Assembly (NCBI GenBank): GCA_947561585.1
Contig: CANNZV010000866.1
Span: 62,001-126,000, forward strand
DNA from: Caprella mutica
Lineage: Eukaryota; Arthropoda; Malacostraca; Amphipoda; Caprellidae
Reading direction: 5' to 3'
DNA: 64,000 nucleotides
Shown: positions 46,613 through 57,035 of the stretch, one piece after another
Position numbering within the stretch: position 1 is the stretch's first letter
Layout: every line of letters begins with the position of its first letter
The notes under the pieces: generated by a model
Database searches by the model: none
What the model saw: only the letters and a program-made list of their open reading frames with translations
What the model was told of the DNA's origin: nothing
Position numbers and translations under genes: made by a program

Positions 46613-46966
46613 ACAAGTAGAGTGTATGAATACACTCTCACAGTTCCACACCGCGTTACAATACCACATTCATTTGAGGGTTTTCACCATTGTAGCTGTG
46701 GTCCCCTTTTGTTCCTTGCTTTTCTATTTACTTTTGCTCACGGTTCCAACACCACAAACAAAGGGTATTAAGGAGGGTTTGCATTCACAGGGACACACTT
46801 TTCATACTCTCAATGCATCTGATGCTATTACGAATGGCGCTGAGATGCAGTTGCACTGCAGGTTTTGAACCACTGCATTTTACTCTGTTCCGAACCAGTG
46901 AATGAGGGGAGCTGAAATGACGAAATCTGATATTTTGGTTTGTTTAGAAAGTGTACAGGAAATGTT

Positions 46967-47131
46967 ATGAGTTATCGGTCAGCTTCACATCTTCGGTCAT
47001 ACAATTAGAGATATTTTATAGCTGGTATCCATTACGGATACCAATTAAAATTAAAATAAATTAATATTAATTATATCGTCTTTTCTTATATTACCGATGA
47101 TAAGGAACCATCCGATAATAAGGAACTTACC
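46967..47131. mobile_element. Nonautonomous element of the GGGTAAGTTC family
   Basis: Left end GAGTTATCGGTCAGCTTCAC then ATCTTCGG. Right end TCCGATAATAAGGAACTTAC then CCT (inverse AGGGTAAGTTCCTTATTATC). Inside, GGTATCCATTACGGATACC is a perfect-looking hairpin. The arms resemble those of the 24.6-kb palindrome (GGTCAG...ACATCTTCGG). About 165 bp. Confidence 0.6.
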
Positions 47132-47237
47132 CTGCATATATAAACCACTATTAAGAGTTACCTAATAGTGTTTATTCCACATAAAATGTACTGCATATAA
47201 GTTATTATTGCTCTTACTAATTGACTTTACTATAAGT

Positions 47238-47628
47238 ACTTATAATAATCTAATAAAATAAGTACTCAATAATAATCTAATAAAATAAGTACTCATTAAT
47301 AATCTAATAAAATAAGTACTCAATAATAATATAATAAAATAAATACTCAATAATAATATAATAAAATAAGTATTCATTAATAATATAATAAAGTAAGTAC
47401 TCAATAATAATATAACAAAATAAGTACTCAATAATAATATAATAAAATAAGTACTCAATAATAATATAACAAAATAAGTACTCAATAATAATATAATAAA
47501 ATAAGTACTCAATAATAATATAACAAAATAAGTACTCAATAATAATATAATAAAATAAGTACTCAATAATAATATAACAAAATAAGTACTCAATAATAAT
47601 ATAATAAAATAAGTACTCAATAATAATT
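47238..47628. repeat. 27-bp minisatellite, copy A (AAGTACTCAATAATAATATA core)
   Basis: About 14 units, spacing 27 bp, variants TAATAAA / TAACAAA and CAATAA / CATTAA. The minus frame STYFIILLL is a translation artefact. The same repeat occurs at 48.46-49.36 kb. Confidence 0.93.
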
Positions 47629-47966
47629 ATTTATTACTAGACTCTATTTATAAGTACCTATCTAGTGATGTATTTACTATTAATAGACACCAGGAAATAC
47701 ATTAACTAATGCATAGAGAATGTTATACACACCAGGAAAAAATATCTCCTGTCTCTTCTTTCAATTCCCTCCTCCAAACTGTTTCGCCTCCATTTCTTCC
47801 ATTGCCTCCAATTCCTCCCTTCCCTCCATTTTCATCCAGTCCCTCAATTTTCCTTCATTCCCTTCATTTCCCTCCATTTTCCTCCATTTCAATCCAATCC
47901 CTCCAATTCCCTCCAATCCCTCCAATTCCCTCCAATCTCTCCATTTCTCTCCAATTCCCTCCAATT
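47629..47966. repeat. Duplicated unique segment, copy 1
   Basis: Runs from TATTTATTACTAGACTCTAT through CACCAGGAAATACATTAACT and CCTCCAAACTGTTTCGCCTC to a short CCTCCAATTCC array. It appears identical by eye to 49,362-49,690. Confidence 0.9.
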
Positions 47967-48464
47967 CCCGTTATTCTCTCTTCCCATTATTCTCTTTTCC
48001 CATTATTCTCTCTTCCCATTATTCCTTCCTTCCCATTATTCTCTCTTCCCATTATTCTCTTTTCCCATTATTCTCTTTTCCCATTATTCTCTCTTCCCAT
48101 TATTCCTTCCTTCCCATTATTCTCTCTTCCCATTATTGTCTTTTCCCATTATTCTCTCTTCCCATTATTCTCTCTTCCCATTATTCTCTATTCCCGTTAT
48201 TCTCTCTTCCCATTATTCTCTCTTCCCATTATTCTCTCTTCCCATTATTCTCTATTCCCATTATTCTCTATTCCCGTTATTCTCTCTTCCCATTATTCTC
48301 TCTTCCCATTATTATCTTTTCCCATTATTCCTTCCTTCCAATTATTCTCTCTTCCCATTATTCTCTTTTCCCATTAATCTCTATTCCCATTATTCTCTTT
48401 TCCCATTATTCTCTCTTCCCATTATTCTCTATTCCCGTTATTCTATTTTCCCATTATTGTCTCA
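47967..48464. repeat. 16-bp CCCATTATTCTCTCTT array, copy 1
   Basis: Unit TTCCCATTATTCTCTC with CTTTT, CTATT and CCTTCC variants. Variant order matches about 50,521-51,031 nearly unit for unit, and stops abruptly in TATTGTCT at the start of the second 27-bp array. Confidence 0.93.
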
Positions 48465-49361
48465 ATAATATAACAAAATAAGTACTCAATAATAATATAA
48501 TAAAATAAGTACTCAATAATAATATAACAAAGTAAGTACTCAATAATAATATAATAAAATAAGTACTCATTAATAATATATCAAAATAAGTACTCAATAA
48601 TAATATAATAAAATAAGTACTCATTAATAATATAATAAAGTAAGTACTCAATAATAATATAACAAAATAAGTACTCAATAATAATATAATAAAATATGTA
48701 CTCAATAATAATCTAATAAAATAAGTACTCAATAATAATATAATAAAATAAGTACTCAATAATAATATAACAAAATAAGTACTCAATAATAATATAATAA
48801 AGTAAGTACTCAATAATAATATAACAAAATAAGTACTCAATAATAATATAATAAAATAAGTACTCAATAATAATATAACAAAATAAGTACTCAATAATAA
48901 TATAATAAAATAAGTACTCAATAATAATATAACAAAATAAGTACTCAATAATAATATAATAAAATAAGTACTCAATAATAATATAATAAAATAAGTACTC
49001 AATAATAATATAACAAAGTAAGTACTCAATAATAATATAACAAAATAAGTACTCAATAATAATATAACAAAATAAGTACTCATTAATAATATAATAAAAT
49101 AAGTACTCAATAATAATATAACAAAATAAGTACTCAATAATAATATAATAAAATAAGTACTCAATAATAATATAACAAAGTAAGTACTCAATAATAATAT
49201 AATAAAATAAGTACTCAATAATAATATAATAAAATAAGTACTCAATAATAATATAATAAAATAAGTACTCAATAATAATATAATAAAATAAGTACTCAAT
49301 AATAATATAACAAAGTAAGTACTCAATAATAATATAATAAAATAAGTACTCAATAATAATT
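48465..49361. repeat. 27-bp minisatellite, copy B
   Basis: About 33 units of the same 27-bp repeat as 47.24-47.63 kb. It starts mid-unit directly after the 16-bp array and ends at the same TATTTATTACTAGAC boundary. Confidence 0.93.
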
Positions 49362-49690
49362 ATTTATTACTAGACTCTATTTATAAGTACCTATCTAGTG
49401 ATGTATTTACTATTAATAGACACCAGGAAATACATTAACTAATGCATAGAGAATGTTATACACACCAGGAAAAAATATCTCCTGTCTCTTCTTTCAATTC
49501 CCTCCTCCAAACTGTTTCGCCTCCATTTCTTCCATTGCCTCCAATTCCTCCCTTCCCTCCATTTTCATCCAGTCCCTCAATTTTCCTTCATTCCCTTCAT
49601 TTCCCTCCATTTTCCTCCATTTCAATCCAATCCCTCCAATTCCCTCCAATCCCTCCAATTCCCTCCAATCTCTCCATTTCTCTCCAATCC
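49362..49690. repeat. Duplicated unique segment, copy 2
   Basis: Second copy of 47,629-47,966, continuing into a longer CCTCCAATCC array. Confidence 0.9.
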
Positions 49691-49864
49691 CTCCATTTCC
49701 CTCCAATCCCTCCAATTCCCTCCAATCCCTCCATTTCTCTCCAATCCCTCCAATTCCCTCCAATCCCTCCAATTCCCTCCAATCCCTCCATTTCTCTCCA
49801 ATCCCTCCATTTCCCTCCAATCCCTCCAATTCCCGCCAATCCCTCCATTTCCCTCCAATCCCTC
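49620..49864. repeat. 10-bp array (CCCTCCAATT / CCCTCCAATC)
   Basis: About 24 units, with a CCATTT alternative. Polypyrimidine on the plus strand. Two- and four-unit sub-blocks recur. Confidence 0.9.
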
Positions 49865-49984
49865 TTGCCTCCATGGAGGCTAAATGACAGCTGTTCCCCA
49901 GGGAGGCAGACATCAGCATCAAATATTCAATGGCGGTATATTGCACCAACACCGTCAGAACACATCTCAAAAGGAGTGACTTAG

Positions 49985-50190
49985 TGCACTGTGAGCATGT
50001 GCACAGTGACGGTGCACAGTGAATGTGCACAGTGACGGTGCACAGTGTATGTGCACAGTAACGGTGCACAGTGACGGTGCACATTGAAAATGCACAGTGA
50101 TGGTGCATAGTGACGGCGCACATTGAAAATGCACAGTGATGGTGCATAGTGACGGCGCACAGTGAATCACTGAATATGTGCACAATGATG
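49985..50190. repeat. 12-bp GTGCACAGTGAC array
   Basis: About 16 units of GTGCACAGTGAC with CATTGAAAAT variants. Each unit holds the palindrome GTGCAC. A 48-bp block (GTGCACATTGAAAATGCACA plus neighbours) is repeated at about 50,078 and 50,126. Confidence 0.9.
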
Positions 50191-50304
50191 ATGCATACTT
50201 TCTTCCTCTATTCTTATCTCATAATAATTATTTATCATTTACTTTCTCTCCTTATGATTTCTAACACCATTCTTCTTTGCCTCCTATTCATTATTGTACC
50301 ATTA

Positions 50305-51905
50305 TCTCTTCCCATTATTCTTTCCTCCCATTATTCCTTCCTTCCCATTATTCTCTTTTCCCATTATTCTCTTTTCCCATTATTCTCTCTTCCCATTATT
50401 CCTTCCTTCCCATTATTCTCTCTTCCCATTATTGTCTTTTCCCATTATTCTCTCTTCCCATTATTCTCTCTTCCCATTATTCTCTCTTCCCATTATTCTC
50501 TATTCCCATTATTCTCTATTCCCGTTATTCTCTCTTCCCATTATTCTCTTTTCCCATTATTCTCTCTTCCCATTATTCCTTCCTTCCCATTATTCTCTCT
50601 TCCCATTATTCTCTTTTCCCATTATTCTCTTTTCCCATTATTCTCTCTTCCCATTATTCCTTCCTTCCCATTATTCTCTCTTCCCATTATTGTCTTTTCC
50701 CATTATTCTCTCTTCCCATTATTCTCTCTTCCCATTATTCTCTATTCCCATTATTCTCTATTCCCGTTATTCTCTCTTCCCATTATTCTCTCTTCCCATT
50801 ATTCTCTCTTCCCATTATTCTCTATTCCCATTATTCTCTATTCCCGTTATTCTCTCTTCCCATTATTCTCTCTTCCCATTATTATCTTTTCCCATTATTC
50901 CTTCCTTCCAATTATTCTCTCTTCCCATTATTCTCTTTTCCCATTAATCTCTATTCCCATTATTCTCTTTTCCCATTATTCTCTCTTCCCATTATTCTCT
51001 ATTCCCGTTATTCTATTTTCCCATTATTGTCTTTTCCCATTATTCCTTCTTTCCAATTATTCTCTCTTCCCATTATTCTCTTTTCCCAATATTCTCTTTT
51101 CCCATTATTCTATTTTCCCATTATTGTCTTTTCCCATTATTCTCTTTTCCCATTATTCTCTCTTCCCATTATTCTCTTTTCCCATTATTCTCTTTTCCCA
51201 TTATTCTCTTTTCCCATTATTCTCTCTTCCCATTAATCTCTATTCCCATTATTCTCTTTTCCCATTATTCTCTCTTCCCATTATTCTCTATTCCCGTTAT
51301 TCTCTTTTCCCATTATTCTCTTTTCCCATTATTCTCTCATCACATTATTCTTTTTTCCCATTATTCTCCCTTCCCATTATTCTCTATTCCCATTATTCTC
51401 TTTTCCCATTATTCTCTCTTCCCATTATTCTCTATTCCCGTTATTCTCTTTTCCCATTATTCTCTCATCCCATTATTCTTTTTTCCCATTATTCTCTCTT
51501 CCCATTATTCTCTTTTCCCATTATTCTCTCTTCCCATCATTCTTTTTTCCCATTATTCTCTTTTCCCATTATTTTCTCTTCTCATTATTCTCTTTTCCCA
51601 TTATTCTCTCTTCCCATTATTCTCCCATCCCATTATTCTCTTTTCCCATTATTCTCTCATCCCATTATTCTTTTTTCCCATTATTCTCTCTTCCCATTAT
51701 TCTCTTTTCCCATTATTCTCTCTTCCCATCATTCTTTTTTCCCATTATTCTCTATTCCCATCATTCCTTCCTTCCCATTATTCCACCATTCTCTCTTCCC
51801 TTTATTCCACCTCTCTCTCTTCCCATCAATCCTTCCTTCCATTATTCTCTCTTCCCATTATTCTCTATTCCCATTATTCTCTTTCCCCATTATTCCACCA
51901 TTCTA
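50305..51905. repeat. 16-bp CCCATTATTCTCTCTT array, main copy (about 100 units)
   Basis: Same repeat as 47.97-48.46 kb. Almost G-free on the plus strand and stop-free in all three plus frames, giving overlapping frames up to 616 codons (LPIILSSHYSLFPLFS period of 16 residues over 48 bp). The repeated order CCTTCC...TGTC...CTATTCCCG marks at least two multi-unit duplications. It degenerates toward 51.75-51.9 kb. Confidence 0.96.
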
Positions 51906-52350
51906 TTTCCCATTATTTTCTTTGATAACTTTCTCGAGATTTTCTGTTAAATACTCCCCTCTGGTTGCCATGGTGACCAGATATCTCCGGAATGTTTAGA
52001 CTTTGGTGGTGTGAATAAATTACGAATGGCATTCCCACTAAATGAAATATATTCCGGGAAAGGCCCCTGGAGACGATATCGAATAATTCATTTATATTCA
52101 GGGCCTAAATGAGAGATGATTTATGAATAAGTAGCTAAGTAGGTACAATGTATAGTTAATAGAGTCAACGCTGTGTATTATATGTATTAGGGAAAAAGGA
52201 GTATATGGATAACATGTAAAGTTTAAAATATCAGTTATGTAGTGTATCTTCATTAAATTGGTTTATTGTTAGTTTAAAATATTTTTTAATGAGCAACTGT
52301 AAAATAAATAGATTGAAAAAATATACTTTTTTTTAAGAGGTTCTAGCTAT
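51906..52350. other. Unique spacer
   Basis: Non-repetitive, of moderate GC at 51.93-52.12 kb. No recognisable frame. Confidence 0.3.
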
Positions 52351-52351
52351 A

Positions 52352-52770
52352 CTGGGTTTCCCAACCTGGGGTACATTTAGTAAAGAAGAACAGAAATATG
52401 TTTATAATCCTAATTTTGTCCAAAGTAACATTCCTATCAATATAAATTTATAAAATCTCGAAAAATATTGATTTCAAACGTCATAATTTGTACTTAGCCA
52501 AAAATCTTATTATAGTTATGGTAAAATATTTGAAAAAGAGCCGATCTACCGAGTATTGCATAAGGTTTAGTTCAGTACAGACATGCATTTTGCCTTATCA
52601 ATTTGAAGGCGTAAGCGACATGTATTATCATAATTTAAAAAAATAATAATACAAATTGAATGAAAATTGGTTATTTTCCCTGGCTTACATATTTTTAATT
52701 TTAAGTGGTACATAGTTTTGTACCAAATCGCTAAAGGAGAACATGGTAAGAAAAAGGTTGGGAAACCCTG
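52352..52770. mobile_element. Nonautonomous hAT-like element (GGGTTTCCCAACCT termini)
   Basis: Left end CTGGGTTTCCCAACCTGGGG then TACATTTA. Right end GGTTGGGAAACCCTG, preceded by GAACATGGTAAG. CAGGG(G/T)TTCCCAACCT termini are characteristic of hAT transposons. About 419 bp with no transposase frame. I could not see a clear 8-bp target duplication (flanks TAGCTATA and TGGTAAGA). Confidence 0.75.
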
Positions 52771-52799
52771 TGGTAAGACATGATAAAAAGGACTTACAT

Positions 52800-54188
52800 T
52801 TGTTTATAGAAATTGATGAGTAAATTAATAAAGAGGAGTTGGGAGGAGCTATAATGAATTGATGAGTGAATTAAGAGAGAAGAGTTTGGAGGAGCTATAG
52901 TGAATTGATGAGTGAACTAAGAAAGAGGAGGTTGGGAGGAGCTATAATTAATTGATGAGTAAATTAAAAAAGAGGAGTTGGGAGGAGCTATAATTAATTG
53001 ATGAGTAAATTAAGAAAGAGGAGTTGGGAGGAGCTATAATGAATTGATGAGTGAATTAAGAGAGAGGAGTTGGGAGGAGCTATAGTGAATTGATGAGTGA
53101 ATTAAGAAAGAGGAGTTTGGAGGAGCTATAATTAATTGATGAGTAAATTAAAAAAGAGGAGTTGGGAGGAGCTATAATTAATTGATGAGTAAATTAAGAA
53201 AGAGGAGATGGGAGGAGCTATAGTTAATTGATGATTGAATTAGGAAAGAGGAGTTGGGAGGAGCTATAATTAATTGATGAGTAAATTAAGAAAGAGGAGT
53301 TTGGAGGAGCTATAGTTAATTGATGATTGAATTAGGAAAGAGGAGTTGGGAGGAGCTATAATTAATTGATGAGTAAATTAAGAAAGAGGAGATGGGAGGA
53401 GCTATAGTTAATTGATGATTGAATTAGGAAAGAGGAGTTGGGAGGAGCTATAATTAATTGATGAGTAAATTAAGAAAGAGGAGATGGGAGGAGCTATAGT
53501 TAATTGATGATTGAATTAGGAAAGAGGAGTTGGGAGGAGCTATAATTAATTGATGAGTAAATTAAGAAAGAGGAGTTGGGAGGAGCTATAGTTAATTGAT
53601 GATTGAATTAGGAAAGAGGAGTTGGGAGGAGTTATAATTAATTGATGAGTAAATTAAGAAAGAGGAGTTCGGAGGAGCTGTAGTGAATTAATGAGTGAAT
53701 TAGGAAAGAGGAGTTGGGAGGAGCTATATTTAATTGATGAGTGAATTAATAAAGAGGAGTTGGGAGAAGCTATAATTAATTGATGAGTAAATTAATAAAG
53801 AGGAGTTGGGAGAAGCTATAATGAATTGATGAGTAAATTAATAAAGAGGAGTTGGGAGGAGCTATATTTAATTGATGAGTGAATTAATAAAGAGGAGTTG
53901 GGAGGAGCTATAATGAATTGATGAGTAAATTAATAAAGAGGAGTTGGGAGGAGCTATATTTAATTGATGAGTGAATTAATAAAGAGGAGTTGGGAGAAGC
54001 TATATTTAATTGATGAGTAAATTAATAAAGAGGAGTTGGGAGGAGCTATAATGAATTGATGAGTAAATTAATAAAGAGGAGTTGGGAGGAGCTATATTTA
54101 ATTGATGAGTGAATTAATAAAGAGGAGTTGGGAGAAGCTATATTTAATTGATGAGTGAATTAATAAAGAGGAGTTGCGAGGAGCTATT
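52800..54188. repeat. 46-bp minisatellite, about 30 copies
   Basis: Unit from AATTGATGAGTAAATTAAGA and AAGAGGAGTTGGGAGGAGCT plus ATAATT. Two-unit (92-bp) alternations are clear at about 53,190-53,640 (GATGATTGAATTAGG alternating with GATGAGTAAATTAAG) and at about 53,750-54,150. Strand-asymmetric purine richness (GAGGAGTTGGGAGGAG). Confidence 0.95.
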
Positions 54189-54287
54189 AATTTCGTCTTA
54201 GATTCGTACTCTTGAATTTTTAATAAATTTATAAATAGTGGATAGAGATAAAGGCTAAAGGGGTAGACTAAGTCTGCAGAATGTTGG

Positions 54288-54583
54288 ATACTTACCTTTG
54301 CAAAAGGCGGAAAGTAATGTCTTATGTGGCATTCATATTTTCATTTGTCATCTTCTTATTCGCATAAATCAAAAAAAAAATCAACTAAATTGTTTGAAAT
54401 TTAGTTGGACGATTGGAACCATCTGGAAAAGTTTCGGGAGTGATCCTGCCAAAGGTCAACGTCAAGGTCATTTATAACTCAATAACTCAAAAAGTATTCA
54501 AGCAAACCCAAGAATTATTGGAAGGTCAATGTCATTTATAAGCGGCGGCGATGGTTACGCTCTACGAGTGACGGTCCTCTAGT
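54288..54583 (+). repeat. Dispersed 'CAAGGTCA' family element, first of two in tandem
   Basis: Begins TTACCTTTGCAAAAGGCGG and ends GGCGGCGATGGTTACGCTCT / ACGAGTGACGGTCCTCTAG. Two internal sub-repeats with GTCAACGTCAAGGTCATTTA. Confidence 0.78.
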
Positions 54584-55185
54584 TACCTTTGCAGAATGCG
54601 GAAAGGTCATATTTTACCCGTCATTTATTTATTTATTTATCATCTTGTTATTCGCTTAACTGAAAAAGTGTTCAACCAAATTGCCTGAAATTTAGTGAAA
54701 CGATTGGTCAATGTCCAGTGACCTGCTGGTAGAATTTTGGGAGCGACCCGGTCAAAGATCGCTCATGGTCATTTATAACTCAAAAAGTATTACACCATAT
54801 TGCACGAAACTTGGTGGGACGATTGGTCAATATACAGGAATTATTTTATTTGATTTTGGGAGTGATCCGGTCAAAAGTCAAAGGTCAAGGTCAAGGCCAT
54901 TTATAACTCAATAACTCAAAAAGTATTCAACTAAATTGTCTGAAATTTGGTGGTACAATTAGTCAATGTCCAGGAACCATCTGGTATAATTTTGGGAGCG
55001 ATCCGGTCAAAGGTCAAGGTCATTTATAACTCAATAACTCAAGAAGTTTTGAACCTTATTGCATGAAACTTGGTGGGACGATTGGTTATTATCCAGTTAG
55101 CAGTTTATCAAATTTTGGGAGAGAACGGGTCAAAGAGGCGGCGAAGGTATGCACTCTACCAAGTGCACATATTCTAGAATGACTT
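54584..55185 (+). repeat. Dispersed 'CAAGGTCA' family element, second of two in tandem
   Basis: Starts TTACCTTTGCAGAATGCGG right after the previous copy's CTAG and ends GAGGCGGCGAAGGTATGCAC / TCTACC. About five 105-125 bp sub-repeats, each with a TTTATAACTCAA...TATT block and a GGTGGGACGATTGGTCA block. Most complete copy in the window. Confidence 0.8.
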
Positions 55186-55297
55186 ATTTTTACAATCAAT
55201 TTGTTTTTCTTTTATATTTACATATATTAAGCCGTTATTTTTAGTTTGTAAAATGAAAGAATTCTTGGAGAGCACTTTGCCACTTTCTGCATTCTGG

Positions 55298-55795
55298 GTA
55301 TAATGAAACAATGAAACAAATTTATTCAAGAATACAGAGTAACAGCAATAAATTATTATTTACATCCACAAAAAGGTAAAATCTTACAAAATACTGTTTT
55401 TAAAGCCCCATTCAAGCGCAAGTTAGCTTTTATGGCCACTTATATAAAGTTCAAAACAAATGTAATTCCTAGTATTACCTTACATTGAAAATAAAGATAG
55501 TAAATAAGTACAGTGAAGGTAAATTACTATACAATTATCACAGTTCAGAAAACATTATACAATTACAGAGCATATATTCAAAAAGCTAAAATTACAATCA
55601 CAAGGTAAAATCACAAGATAAGTATAACAAGATAATTACACATCAAAATCCGGCAAGTCAATGCTATAACCATCCATCCAATTGTGAATGAGGTGATGTT
55701 TTAAGCGTGCTAGTGAGTTAGTTTACCTTATTTTTTTCCCTAATTCAGGTAAGAGTTTCCAATTCGTTAGACCAGGTACAATGTATAAACATATA
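55298..55795 (-). mobile_element. 5'-truncated non-LTR retrotransposon (LINE), 3' end
   Basis: Read on the minus strand: the end of an ORF, a 3' UTR with GGCCATAAAAGCTAACTTGC, then a terminal ATTCTTGAATAAATTTGTTT / CATTGTTTCATT tail. A short-repeat tail instead of poly(A) and the 'WN.LP...SL..FK..L' ORF end are typical of several LINE clades (CR1/Jockey/I-like). The clade cannot be set from this remnant. The upstream boundary is uncertain. Confidence 0.6.
55636..55779 (-). pseudogene. LINE ORF2 C-terminal remnant with an in-frame stop
   Basis: The minus-strand reading contains VPGLTNWKLLPELGKKIR, a stop, then TNSLARLKHHLIHNW continuing to ...DLPDFDV and a second stop (55,636-55,638). The pattern W(N/K)xLPxxx(I)R...SLxxxKxxLxxHL is the usual C-terminal tail following reverse transcriptase in LINE ORF2 proteins. 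Catalytic domains are absent, so this is a dead remnant. Confidence 0.55.
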
Positions 55796-56440
55796 AACTT
55801 GTACATATACATGTAAACTTGTATAAGCTTGTCAAGTAATTTTTTTTAATGTTCTTATTTTTCTAGACCTTGTAAATGTAATTAAATCGTATTAGTTTAC
55901 AGCTCCACATTTCTTTCAGACGAAATGGACATGAAATATTAATATTTAATGACAGTGAAGTTGATACACTACTTCCTGGAGATCTCAAATGAGGAGTAAA
56001 AAGTCCCTAGATTGAAACACCAAAACTTATTCAAAGGAAGAGAAAAAAAAGGAGGGTTTTCTGTTCAATTGGATCATTTCAAATGCTTCCACAGTTAATT
56101 TAATATTAATAAGATGTAATCTTCCTTTTTTAGATAGAAATGCTTTAAAAACTTTACATAAATGGAATTTAATATACACAAGTAATGTGGAGGTATAAAT
56201 TATTTATAATCAAAATTTAAGTAACTAGTTAATTTTAAGATGATTTTCGCTAAGCTAATTAACCTATTATCGGATGTTTATTTTTTTTCACTAATATTAC
56301 TGAATAGAAAATTTCTAATGCAAATAAATATAAAATTTGATAAGTTATGACTATCAGAATACATTGATTGAGTAGACAGTTTCTTTTACTCAATAAATGT
56401 AATTTGATAATAATAAACAATCATAGTATGTCACCAGGTC
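55796..56440. other. AT-rich spacer
   Basis: No gene or repeat recognised. Confidence 0.3.
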
Positions 56441-56444
56441 AGTT

Positions 56445-56665
56445 GGGCACTCGTAGAGAGAGCATACCTTCACCGTCACTTATAAATGACCTTGACCATC
56501 CGATATTCCTTCTTGAGTTATAAATGGCCTTGATCTTGCCCTTTGACCCGTTTGCCCCCCTAAACCTAATCAAATTGCTCCTGCATAATGAATCACCAGA
56601 TCGTCCCACCAAATGTCAGACAATTTGGTAGAATAGTTTTTCAGTTATGCAAATAACAAGATTAC
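56445..56665 (-). repeat. Dispersed 'CAAGGTCA' family element, truncated
   Basis: Reverse orientation: enters GGGCACTCGTAGAGAGAGCA / TACCTTCACCG, then ATAAATGACCTTGACC, and leaves AGTTATGCAAATAACAAGAT. Two sub-repeats. Confidence 0.72.
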
Positions 56666-57035
56666 AATTAGTTTATGATAACTAGATTAAAAATATATAT
56701 ATATATATCAATCTAAACATAACCGTCCGCAATTTATGGAAAATTTAGGATGAAGTGATTTAAAAAGGAAAAATTAAAGCCAAGGAATGAATAAAAAAGA
56801 CCAAACAAAGATATCATTGGATGATAAAACTGACGATAAATTACGCTCGAAAAGCGTAATAATATAAAAGATATAACCATTATTTTTGTGTGTCAATCCA
56901 CCAAATAACACAGAGAATAAATAGATAAAATCCTTCTGGATCCTTTACAAAATTGGGTAGTGTAATAAAAATAAAAGGACATTTCTTCCCAGTGTATATG
57001 TGACACACGAACAGATGGCAAACCCCACAATAACA
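56666..57035. other. AT-rich spacer with a short (AT)n
   Basis: (AT)8-like run at about 56,694-56,708; otherwise unique, with no gene signal. Confidence 0.3.

Noticed and set aside
46626..46868. 80-codon plus-strand frame with a hydrophobic segment
   Set aside because: Not recognisable, short, starts beside GT-rich low complexity; no splice or upstream support, so not called as a gene.
50149..51999. 616-codon plus-strand open frame (LFPLFSLPII repeats) as a membrane protein
   Set aside because: It is the translation of a 16-bp pyrimidine array that is stop-free in every forward frame; three overlapping frames are open at once and there is no gene context.
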